64,000 bases of DNA, taken from positions 2,170,001 through 2,234,000 of the forward strand of contig JAVHKY010000056.1 in NCBI GenBank assembly GCA_035079385.1. Reading direction: 5' to 3'. This document shows positions 54,901 to 64,000 of the stretch, one piece after another. Made by a program: the position numbers and the translations under genes. Positions within the stretch are counted from its first letter, which is position 1. Every line of letters begins with the position of its first letter. The stretch is from Aspidiotus rigidus (lineage: Eukaryota; Arthropoda; Insecta; Hemiptera; Diaspididae). Under the pieces are notes generated by a model that saw only the letters and a list, made by a program, of their open reading frames with translations, made no database searches and was not told the DNA's origin.

Positions 54901-55270
54901 CACCCGTTTTAAAAGTTATTTAGAATCCAAACAAACTTGAATAGATCCGTCGAATGGAACAAACGCTTTTATAGTCAGTGAAATATAATATGAATTGGTA
55001 AATATTTCCTATGATAGAAATTTTTACAAAGACCAGATGCATTGAGACGTATCTACCTATGAGGCTGGAGCTCGTACTCTGGGTCTGAAATTCAATTCAT
55101 AAAAAGCAAGAAATGTACATACATTCGTGCGAAAGATCGCAGTGCGTATTAACGATCATTAATGAATGCCAACACCCCACCCCTCTCGTTTTTGTGGAGA
55201 TGTGAAGAAAAAGTGTGATTACATTGCCCTATACATCAAACGAATATAATACTTTTTGAACACGATTTTG
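51945..55270. other. No gene recognised; 48-bp direct repeat
   Basis: A direct repeat of about 48 bp (GGGCAAGTTTGAAAAAATTG..) occurs at 52719-52762 and 52921-52966, with a poly-T run (about 52809-52829) between. A tRNA-B-box-like GGTTCAAATCC lies at 52785-52795, but without an A box or acceptor stem. No coding region is supported. Confidence 0.45.
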
Positions 55271-58103
55271 TTACATACCGTCGAGATTTACATTTACGTG
55301 CGTACTCAAATTTTCCAAATATGTACTCTCCAAGGGCTGATTCCAGCTATAAACGAATACCTTATTGGATTCATAAGCTGTAGAAATCAGATATTCGACA
55401 CTCATCTCAGCCTCATCGACTATCTCCAAGGCCTGACAAACCATCATCCATTCTTCAAAATGTACATTTCTTCCTTGTTCTAATTTCTCAATTGCGCTCG
55501 AAGTCCGGAACAATACTTCTCTTCTGTTACACGTGTTGGATACGAATTTCATATCTGGAAAGAACTTGACGCTACTTTTGAAGGAAGATGAGCTCAAAAC
55601 GGAGGAGCACAGTCGTACTTTGCTCTTTCTCGACATCATACAGACGGGATCGTCGATTTGTCTTTTACCTACGACGAAGAAGGAAAGGAAAAAAAATAAA
55701 AGCAGTAGGAGCATATAAAGTCGATATTAGGAAAGAAAAATGTGAAGGAAAAAGATGACGCGACAAGATGTAAGGATATTATAACGATATTAATTATAAC
55801 GACGAGAAAAAAAGGAAATTATTCAGTCCTTATAAGTAAAGGGGAAAATATCATTCTTCTTAATTTACATGAACACTTTGATCACTTTTTTGTGAATGTT
55901 GAGGAAAATGAAATTGAAGAAGAAAAGCAATCAGGAAGGTCATGTACAAAAAGTACTCCAGGAAAGTTATACCTATAGGCACTTTTTTAGAAAAATTCAA
56001 AATAGACGTTGATACTGAGGCAAAACTGGATGGAAACAGCAACTCAAAAGAGCCGATGCGGTACCTACATAGAATAGATTCCTAAGTAGAGGTAGGCTTA
56101 TTTTGCGTACATTTTCTAACAAACGAAAGGAGCTTTTATTAAATTTCTCTTACTTGGTTTGAAATGCGTTCGCACGCGTAGATAGTGGTCTTCTACATTT
56201 CCGTCCATATCCTTTGGTGGTCTGGCGCCTTCTTCGGCCAAAGCTCGTAATTCCAATTTGTCTCCATTACTTACGAATATGAAGCGGCCAGCGATGTAAT
56301 GATCTTTGGAAGTTCTCACTTCGCTAATATTGTATTCTTCAGAAACATAGTAGGATGTTATTCTTCTCGGTTTGCGCTGCCAATGTTCGGTCAAGCATAA
56401 AAATACCCATTCTTTAACAACGTGGTTGCTCGCTCGAACGTCTCGCTGATCGTAATTGTTTCTGTAATAATATTTACTGCAACAGCCGGAATTGCAACTG
56501 AAGCAGAAACAACACGATTTGGGCTCTTTTTCGTAAATTTTGTGAAAAATTTTACGATATCTAAATTTCAACTCTGCGTATATTTCCTCGGGATTGACGG
56601 TACCTTCATTATACATTTCAAAATAACTGCTACCCGTTATGGACTGACAAATAGCTTGCCTCTGAGCTATACTTTCCCTTGGTTTACGATGAAAACGAAT
56701 TTGCGGACCTTGTTGATGTCGTACATATTGAAACAAATTAGAAATCAATACTTACAGCATACACAATAACGAGGGCTGAAGTAAGTATTGGGAGTGAAAA
56801 CTTCATGTGGACTACGAGTGATTAATATTTTCCTATACTAATCTATCATTCACAGAAATTTTTTGTAATACTTTGCCATTTCTTGAATGAAAAAATTTTA
56901 CGATTTTTTTTTTTTCTTTCTTTAATAGGTAGGTACGTAATTACGGGCGTCACGCGTATAACTCAATATATGACTTAGGGCTTGAATTCAATGGAAATTA
57001 CGCCTAAATACTCAAAAATTGTACAATAATCATTATTGAATGGTCTCTTAGTTTCATATCGTTTGTTTTTATAATGATATTTATTCCCTACAAAGAGTAC
57101 GACATAAGTACCAAAAGAATCATTTCTGACGTGAGAAGGAAGAGTATAATTTAGTGTACGTATATCAAGCTTTTTTACAATAAACTAAGTACGACGTTTC
57201 TGAAGCATCTTTACTTGTGAGAGTTATAACTCAAGAGCGAATCAAGACCGCCTTCCTCGGTAGAGAGAAAGCTCGAAATTCAAGTTCTCGTATCTATACA
57301 AGAATCAGCAGAAATGAAAATTTTTCCAAAACTTGTTTTCTGTGAAGAACTCAAAGCTCAAAATTTAATTGAATACCCTTCTACTTTCAGTTTGAAGAGC
57401 CATTATGTACATCTATGAAAGTAAAATCTGAAAATAGAAGTTCCTTTATCTACTACAGGAGCCTTCCTGAGTCCTCAGGGCTCTTATGTCAACATTTTCG
57501 TAAACCATTCGTATGTCTCTCATTTTCCTGCATAATTCAGCTGCAACAGTGGCCAAAATTTTCGCCAATTGTCTGACCGAAGCGATAAAATTGAAAAACT
57601 TGTACAAAAGCTTGAATCGTTAAGATTAATTTATGGTGAGTATCATTATATTTACCAGTACCACGTGATGATTGTCGACACTCGCCAGCACGAATACTCA
57701 AAAATGCATTTGAAATTACAAGTTTTCACACATACCTAGTTACTTACACCAAGGGCGTTGCGTTGGTGCATTGGTGATTGTCAACATTCACCACTCTTTG
57801 GTCAATCATTGTAACATCTTCTGTTTGATAAGACGCTTTAATATTCCAAGTTGCCCACGTGTAATCCAGCATTCCGGAAGTAAACTAAAGATAGATAGGA
57901 ACAAAACCGCGTTATATGAAGGTTTTCATTCTAGTACTACTGTACTCACCTTTCATATACACCTGATGATAGAAATCCTCTAAATTATCTAGTTCCGTGA
58001 CAGCAGCAAAATGAGTTTCTCCAGAGGGTTGTGCAAAAATCCAAAATACAAATGTTTCGAGGAAAAGTGAAAGATTTGACAGCAAATTACGTATATATTT
58101 CAT
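55271..58103 (-). CDS. Secreted protein of unknown function, paralogue C (3 exons, 368 aa)
   Basis: Exon 1 is 57950-58103, exon 2 56154-56708 and exon 3 55271-55668. Donors are GTGAGT and GTAAGA, acceptors ATCAACAAG and TCGTCGTAG. Both introns are phase 1 as in A, and the frame totals 1107 nt. Exon 1 starts MKYIRNLLSNLSLFLETFVF, a signal-peptide-like leader. Motifs are IRFHRKP (55-61), RQAICQSITG (68-77), WVFLCLTE (152-159), YYVSEEYNIS (171-180), AGRFIF (191-196), LRALAEE (205-211), DPVC (243-246), RLC (255-257), FEEWMMVCQALEI and SNKVFVYSW. A Cys-rich insert (six Cys in residues 117-128) is unique to this copy. A nearer ATG at 56806 with a signal-like stretch was considered for exon 1, but its phase does not fit. 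No known domain recognised. Confidence 0.78.
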
Positions 58104-59094
58104 TGCATAGTTTCGAAGTAAGAATGGATAACGATTGAACTGATTTCTTATTTCTTAGTTCTCAAGATAGGTACTCAGGAATTTTTCGTAGGATACATAA
58201 AATGCCGAAGGTGTAATTTCTTCCATTATCTCTCCTTAGCTGACTGCGTATTGAACTACGTAGGTACGTGAGTAGTTGGTATTCGAAGTTTTATTCTGCG
58301 AAATCAGTTTGTTTGTTCATACTCGTTTATTTATTTAAGTGGTTTCAATTATTTCTTGATTTTTAGTAGGCTCTTGCGTTGAAGGTTGGTACCAATAAAA
58401 TAGCATCAAAAATGAAGACAGAAATATTTTTTAATTTGTCATCAGGAACTTATACTCTAGAACCGTGGGTTCCCCAGAGATACAAACTCTGCAGTTTTCT
58501 GCTACTGTCTATTCCTCTTACTTTCAAGAAGCTATTGAAGTCGGACTCTAAAGAAATTTCCCTTAACTAATTTTTGATGACGTGATGCATGACGTTAGTA
58601 GTATACCAAAAAAGTTTACTTTTTCGCGGTGCAGTCGCACTACTTCAGAATATTGAATACTGAGCTATTTGATGGTTTCCGTGGAGTGCACCCTTTTTAC
58701 GACTATTTTGTATCACAACAAGCCCCTTGTCATCAAAAAAGACCGTTTGCTCATTCTTCAAGTTCCTGAAATCGGTCAAAATCATCGAGTTCCCTGGGAA
58801 AAGAGGTCCTCTCGACGGCAGACTTCAAAATTTTTCTGAATTTCTAGGTCATTGGGTTCCCTTACCTCCCCATAGAATATATAAGTCAAGAAGTTGATCA
58901 GCGAATTTCTTCAAGCCTCGAAACTAGGCCATACTTTTGCCACTATCAGAAACAATATTGGATGGAGGAGTGGTGAACGACAGGATGTACATAAACTCAC
59001 AGGTTCTTTTACTAAGTTAAACGAGGGGTGGCAAAAATGGGATCTGAAAATTATTATGACGTCATCAAATTGTGACATCATAGACATGGACTAT
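58104..59094. other. Upstream of gene C; no further gene
   Basis: AT-rich sequence with short unsupported frames. The promoter of gene C should lie at the left end. Confidence 0.45.
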
Positions 59095-59250
59095 TTTTTC
59101 AAGTCCCTCTGATCCTATCACATATAGCCCGAGAGTCTGAATTTTTCTAAGTTTTTGACCGCACGGCGCACGGCAAATTTTTCCAAGTCCTCTTTTGTCG
59201 GTTCGGAGGTCGAAATTTCTCCAAGTTCTCCTCCTATAATACAAATATAT
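59095..59250 (-). repeat. Minisatellite monomers and GC-rich spacer
   Basis: Reverse minisatellite monomers (CCTATCACATATAGCCCGAG..) flank the spacer GACCGCACGGCGCACGGCAA, the same block order as at 1832-1965. It borders the left arm of the inverted duplication. Confidence 0.7.
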
Positions 59251-60063
59251 AGCTCTGTTCCCCTGGCCCCCCCCCCAGACAAGTTTCAAAGTCAAAATAT
59301 GGCTCAAAAGATTGTGCTCGAGTTGTGCTCAACTGTGCCGTAAATCATTCAATTTGTGCTGCATTCGTTTCTGAGATATAATAGAAATTGTTTGGGGGGG
59401 GCCAGAGGACCACCAGCCGCCCCCAAGTCGAATTTTAAGTTGAAATCATGTAGGACAATTGTGCTACAATTGTGCTACATTGTGCTGTAGTTATTTTTCA
59501 TTGTGCAGCTCCCCGAGCCCCAGCCCCTTGCCCCCCCCAGATGTGTTTTAGAGTCAAAATATGGCTCAAAATATTGTGCTCGAGTTGTGCTCAACTGTGC
59601 CGTAAGTCATTCAATTTGTTCTGCACCCGTTTCTGAGATATAATAGAAAATGTTTGGGGGGCAGGGGAACTGTAGGGCACCACTCCAAATCGAATTTTGA
59701 GTTGAAATTATGTAGGTGGATTGTGCTATAATTGTGCTATAATTGTGCTACACTGTGCCGCAGTTATTTTGCATTGTGCTGCTCCCCCAGCCCTTCTACA
59801 GAGAATATTGCTCCCACCACTCAATTGGCTTCAAGACATAAAAATGGACGGAATTGTTTTCATTACATTCATTAATTATGCATTATATCACTACTCCCTC
59901 TTATTTGAGGATACGCAGTATGGGCTTTCCCCCCTACCTCGAAATTTATGAAATTTTAAGCAAAAATTTTGTTCATTTATTATTTTTTATAATCATTACT
60001 AAAACTGTATTGTACTTTTCTCCTCATTCCCTTCTTAAGAAAGATATTCTTCCCTTCAGACCT
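59251..60063. repeat. Left arm of an inverted duplication of about 810 bp
   Basis: This 813-bp arm is repeated almost exactly in inverted orientation at 61344-62154. Within it are two direct repeats about 265 bp apart (GTCAAAATATGGCTCAAAA at about 59291 and 59555), each followed by clusters of ATTGTGCTAC/TATAATTGTGCT motifs and G/C runs. The 76-codon frame at 59721-59951 is identical to one in the other arm and reads CHCAA-like Cys/Leu runs from the repeat, so it is unlikely to be a gene. Confidence 0.92.
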
Positions 60064-60102
60064 TCAATGGATTTTGAAGCTTGTGATTAGATCATATCTT
60101 TT

Positions 60103-60925
60103 AACAGAGAACCCGTTCCATGGAAGTTGTTTCAAAAAAAACTTTTCAAAAAATTTGCCGTGCGTCATGTGATGTCCAACCAAAAAAAAAATAGTCCAAG
60201 TCCAACATCATTGGTAAAAATGGCCCAAGTCTTTTTCCTGATGGCTTGGAGGTCAAGCGATAGAGGGAGGACTTGAAAAAATTTTGAGTTTTGAAAATGT
60301 GACTATCAGATCGATCGCCACATCTTTCAATTCAATAAATTTTCATTTTATAGTACACATACGTATGCCTCACCTTCTCAGAAATCCATTCGAACTCTAA
60401 ATTAAAACAGCTGATTCGTAATAAACAATCGCGCATATCGCGATCAACCCATTTCTCCAATATCTCCTTTTTTGGTCGTAAAATTATAATAATTAATCGC
60501 CAATCTTAATCCACAATTATGACATAATGCGAAGAAAGTAGGGACAATCGCCTCGTAGAATTAATTATAATTTTGACTGGTTGACGATCATTATTGATTT
60601 TCCTCCTGTGTGGAAAAATTGTGTAATTAAAATATTCTCTTTGTTCTTCATCTCCGGTTTTCGGATAATATATGATTGGCGGGGGTGTTGGAAAGGGACT
60701 TGAAAGAATTTTGACTTTCAAACCATAGTATATGTTGGAGGAGTAATTGGCAAAATTTCAACTTTTGAGCCATAATATATAATAATAGGAGTTGAACTTG
60801 GAACAATTGCGACTCTCGAGCCATAGTGTATGATGAAAGGGGGAATGGAAAGAATTTTAATTTTTGAGCCATTGAATTCTCAATTCCAGAACCAAGTCGA
60901 CCCATAGAACAGGTTCCCTGCCTTC
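60103..60925 (+). mobile_element. Minisatellite element at the centre of the inverted duplication
   Basis: The left end AACAGAGAACCCGTTCCATGG (about 60103) and right end CCCATAGAACAGGTTCCCTG (about 60901-60920) are inverted versions of the family's terminal motif. About four minisatellite monomers lie at about 60690-60870. It sits within the spacer between the two 810-bp arms. No coding sequence. Confidence 0.6.
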
Positions 60926-61343
60926 CTTGTTTAATTTTGTTAAGGAAGCCGTCGTTTTTTCATACATTCCCTTTTCTTTATTTGCTCATCTCTGAAGGCC
61001 AATGACCAAGGAAAGATGCGAGAATACTTGCCACCTTTCAAAATTGGGTTTAAAATAATAAATGAGGGAGTGTATTACCAGGAACACCGATAAACTGCCC
61101 GCGCTATCAGTCTACAAAAAGAATTATTTGCGTGAATACATTCAACGTTTTGGTATGAAGAAAGAAAAATCGTAAACTGATCAAAAAAATGGAGGAGAGA
61201 GGGGTTTTAAGACATGCTATTCTTGAAATCTGATATACCGCATCTGAAATATTCTAGAGTCACAGAATGTAGAATTTTCTACAGGCTTGTCTTCTGTTGT
61301 GAACTTGTAATGAGAAGTCAGTATCCACTTTTGCAAGGTACTG

Positions 61344-62154
61344 AGGTCTGAAGGGAAGAATATCTTTCTTAAGAAGGGAATGAGAAGAAAAGTACAATAC
61401 AGTTTTAGTAATGATTATAAAATAATAAATGAACAAAATTTTTGCTTAAAATTTCATAAATTTCGAGGTAGGGGGGAAAGCCCATACTGCGTATCCTCAA
61501 ATAAGAGGGAGTAGTGATATAATGCATAATTAATGAATGTAATGAAAACAATTCCGTCCATTTTTATGTCTTGAAGCCAATTGAGTGGTGGGAGCAATAT
61601 TCTCTGTAGAAGGGCTGGGGGAGCAGCACAATGCAAAATAACTGCGGCACAGTGTAGCACAATTATAGCACAATTATAGCACAATCCACCTACATAATTT
61701 CAACTCAAAATTCGATTTGGAGTGGTGCCCTACAGTTCCCCTGCCCCCCAAACATTTTCTATTATATCTCAGAAACGGGTGCAGAACAAATTGAATGACT
61801 TACGGCACAGTTGAGCACAACTCGAGCACAATATTTTGAGCCATATTTTGACTCTAAAACACATCTGGGGGGGGCAAGGGGCTGGGGCTCGGGGAGCTGA
61901 ACAATGAAAAATAACTACAGCACAATGTAGCACAATTGTAGCACAATTGCCCTACATGATTTCAACTTAAAATTCGACTTGGGGGCGGCTGGTGGTCCTC
62001 TGGCCCCCCCCCCAAACAATTTCTATTATATCTCAGAAACGAATGCAGCACAAATTGAATGATTTACGGCACAGTTGAGCACAACTCGAGCACAATCTTT
62101 TGAGCCATATTTTGACTTTGAAACTTGTCTGGGGGGGCCAGGGGAACAGAGCTC
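61344..62154. repeat. Right arm of the inverted duplication of about 810 bp
   Basis: Inverted copy of 59251-60063 with very few differences (for example CATTGTTCAGC against CATTGTGCAGC, and slight changes in G-run length). It includes the identical 76-codon frame (61454-61684, minus strand). Such high identity implies a recent duplication or gene conversion. Confidence 0.92.
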
Positions 62155-62617
62155 AAATAGCTTATGCCTCGAAAGTTGAAATTGAAGCCCAACCTTGGAA
62201 CTATATATGATAGAGGTCAGGGGAGGTGGTAGTTGGACCATTTTTACAAATAATCCCCCCACAGAACAGGTTCTCTGTTGAAATTTTCGACCTCCGTGGT
62301 ATACAGAAGTAGTATAGGCGGGTCTTTGGTACACTTTCCCTATGATAAAAATTCATTAAATTAACAAAAAATACACTCCAAAAAAAAAATTAACGCACAA
62401 ACGTTTCGAAAAACATTCACACATCATTTCACTCGTTTCTCATACTTTTTCAGAGAAAATAAATAGGTTGAGGAGTAGTAACGTTGATTTGACATCAATA
62501 CAACAGTGACCGAAATGGAAAGAGAAGATGAACACAAATAAAAATCGCCGCATTTATCAAAAATAAGAAGGAAAGTATGAAATTATTAAAAGTAAATAAG
62601 TATGAAATAAAACGAGA
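62155..62617. other. Minisatellite remnant and element end; otherwise empty
   Basis: One degraded monomer (ACTATATATGATAGAGG, about 62200) and a terminal motif CCCCACAGAACAGGTTCTCT (about 62257-62277) are visible. The remaining sequence up to the next gene shows nothing recognisable. Confidence 0.55.
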
Positions 62618-63082
62618 TCATGGAAGTGCTACCGGTATTGGTGTAAGAATGATTTCAACAGCGGCAATCTTCGATTCATCCGTAGTGATGCCCACATCTT
62701 TTAACATTTGTTCGATAGACGCTCTATCATAAGCTATAGGGAAATTGATTTTGTGAGCAGCAATATCGCTAAAATCCCCATAAAGGAGACAAATGACGTT
62801 TATAAGAAGCTGAATATCAATTGTTACGGAGGCGCGAAACTGCATCAATTCTATATTATTCGTGTAGTATTGGTTGGTGCTTCTCAATATTTTACCCCAT
62901 TTATTTCGGCGATTGTCATCCAACGCCTGCAATGGCAGAAATTTTCTCTGGAGTTCCTCGATTCGTGAACGTACTTTTAAAATCAAAAGCACCTTTTCAC
63001 GTTCTACCTGAAAACCAATCAATTCAAAATACTGTATAACTATACATAATTTCATGTTCGATTTTACGCATACATAATTCAT
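62618..63082 (-). CDS. Last exon (or short gene) of an unknown protein
   Basis: A 154-codon frame with even, protein-like composition and no low-complexity runs. Segments include RSRIEELQRKFLPLQALDDN, RRNKWGKILRSTNQYY, LLINVICLLYGDFSD and YDRASIEQMLKDVGITTDES. A good acceptor (TTGATTGGTTTTCAG/GTAGAA, about 63007) inside the frame suggests the true exon may begin there, with the upstream codons intronic. Mainly helical character is likely. I do not recognise the family. It reads on the minus strand like genes A to C but shares no motif with them. Confidence 0.55.
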   Translation of the reverse strand: MNYVCVKSNMKLCIVIQYFELIGFQVEREKVLLILKVRSRIEELQRKFLPLQALDDNRRNKWGKILRSTNQYYTNNIELMQFRASVTIDIQLLINVICLLYGDFSDIAAHKINFPIAYDRASIEQMLKDVGITTDESKIAAVEIILTPIPVALP

Positions 63083-63560
63083 CCAAAACGAAAAAAAGTT
63101 TATATCTCGAAGATGATGACGTATGTGATAAGAAAAGCGTCAAGAAACCCGTGAATGACGAAGCGCTCTATCTCGAGCGTTTCGTAACACTCGACTACGT
63201 ATGTATACGTCGTTCATCGAAACGAAACCGTCATATTATAGAAATCACGAATCAGTTACAAGTTTTGAACGTCTACTACATAGACTAATAAGCAAACGGT
63301 AAGGCGATTAAACTGTCACTGTCGAACACTGGACCTTTGGTCCATGTGTTTGCGGAAGCTGCGGTTAGCGTGAAGGGATGATGAAGTGGAGGGATGTTAG
63401 GAATATGACGGTGGCGCTTACACCACAGCGCTCCTTGTAGGTAACGGAGTTCGTGGTGAACCGTGAGATCTCGCGTGTGGCGTTCACTCGCGACAAGTTG
63501 GCACTCACTTATTCTGATTTTTTTTCAATGAGAATTTTTTATCGTATTTTAATATTCATT
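63083..63560. other. No gene recognised
   Basis: Region between the 62.6-kb exon and the Ig-like exon; it may be intronic if they belong together. A relatively CpG-rich patch lies at about 63150-63250. Confidence 0.4.
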
Positions 63561-63776
63561 TTAATTCATGATTTTTTTCCTAGGTTTTTGTTTATGACTT
63601 CTGACAACAACTACATTTGTGGAGAACTCATTATCAGGACTTACACATCTGTACACATTAGTATCATTCAAATTTAGATTTTTTATAGAGAGAACATTAT
63701 TATTGAGGATGGGATGGACTCGTTCATTAAATTTTATCATTTCATTTTCCCCTTTGTACCAAGTCTTCATAGACAC
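63561..63776 (-). CDS. Ig-like domain fragment
   Basis: The minus-strand frame holds the C-terminal half of an immunoglobulin-like domain: WYKGENEMIKFN (strand C Trp), NNVLSIKNLNLND (strands E to F) and DTNVYRCVSPDNE (the D-x-x-x-Y-x-C motif of strand F), then STNVVVV (strand G) and a basic end KQKPRKKIMN. The first Cys of the domain is not in this frame and should lie in an upstream exon, possibly outside the window. A possible acceptor (ATGAAG/ACTTGG) is weak. It may belong to a cell-surface or secreted Ig-family protein. Relation to the 62.6-kb exon is unknown. Confidence 0.6.
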   Translation of the reverse strand: MSMKTWYKGENEMIKFNERVHPILNNNVLSIKNLNLNDTNVYRCVSPDNEFSTNVVVVRSHKQKPRKKIMN

Positions 63777-64000
63777 ATTTAAAAATTATATTAAAACTCT
63801 CCTCTGCTACTAAAGTCATGAATTTTTTTTTTCTCTTTTCAACTCACAGTAAAACGCTATATAATAATTCTTCCTCTCTCTAACTAATGGTGTCTTACAA
63901 GTGCTCCTACTGAAAGCGCGTGTACAGTACGTACAGTAAAATACGTCATTTCTGTTCTTTTCTTTCTTTTTGTCGGAGAGTCAAGCCTCTCAGTACTATT

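Noticed and set aside
56756..56806. Short ATG frame with a signal-peptide-like sequence and a perfect GTAAGT donor just upstream of gene C exon 2
   Set aside because: It ends in phase 0 whereas exon 2 needs phase 1. The exon at 57950-58103 fits the phase and the leader pattern of the family, so it was preferred.
59721..61684. Identical 76-codon frames on opposite strands
   Set aside because: Explained by the 810-bp inverted duplication; the sequence is composed of repeat motifs.

Overview
The window looks like nuclear DNA of an arthropod. It is AT-rich and gene-poor, has introns with GT..AG borders (one only 52 nt long), and is crowded with remnants of eukaryotic transposons: LINEs, Penelope-like elements, a Helitron, MULE, pogo, Polinton and MITEs. 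The frequent short motif taggtacct and this mix of elements suggest a hemipteran such as a mealybug or aphid relative, but the species cannot be fixed from sequence alone. No bacterial operons, rRNA, CRISPR array or convincing tRNA were seen.

Main cellular content: three paralogous genes, all on the minus strand, at 15188-16531 (A, 394 aa), 23528-26624 (B, 365 aa) and 55271-58103 (C, 368 aa). I assembled each from exons whose phases add up to a complete reading frame. Each has a hydrophobic N-terminus like a signal peptide, a phase-1 intron after it and a phase-1 intron before the last exon. They share dispersed motifs (ICxxI, SxEYN, RFIF, a glutamate pair after L/V, DPxC, EEWxMxC, SRAYxSNxVFVYSW) but are otherwise strongly divergent. 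I recognise no known domain. They look like a fast-evolving, locally duplicated family of secreted cysteine-containing proteins and are the best candidate for something undescribed. Near the right edge, still on the minus strand, are an exon of an unknown protein (62618-63082) and an Ig-like domain fragment (63561-63776).

Region by region. 1-2 kb: minisatellite-bearing non-autonomous elements. 7.9-8.7 kb: R1-like LINE remnant. 14.7 kb: GA/CA microsatellite. 15-18.4 kb: gene A, then a terminal-repeat element carrying a broken MULE-type transposase. 22.4 kb: a near-perfect 130-bp inverted repeat. 23.5-26.6 kb: gene B with a LINE remnant in its longest intron. 28-34.2 kb: a transposon graveyard with two Penelope-like fragments, a pogo/Tigger transposase, and two R4/Dong-like LINE 3' ends each followed by a TAA tract. 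37-41.6 kb: a HINE-like element, an AT-rich ORF and an array of three or four diverged tandem units with exon-like cores, interrupted by a 255-bp foldback. 41.7-43.8 kb: a deleted Helitron with Ulp1-like protease and PIF1 helicase pieces. 45-51.9 kb: palindromic MITEs, a TTAA-flanked element, a decayed Polinton DNA polymerase, a MULE remnant and a compact Penelope-like element with inverted terminal repeats around an intact GIY-YIG reading frame. 55-58 kb: gene C. 59-62.3 kb: an 810-bp inverted duplication around a minisatellite element.

Apart from gene family A/B/C, the 62.6-kb exon and a few orphan ORFs, almost everything recognisable is mobile-element sequence, much of it broken by stops and frameshifts. 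Gene models and transposon boundaries were read by eye and have no transcript support.
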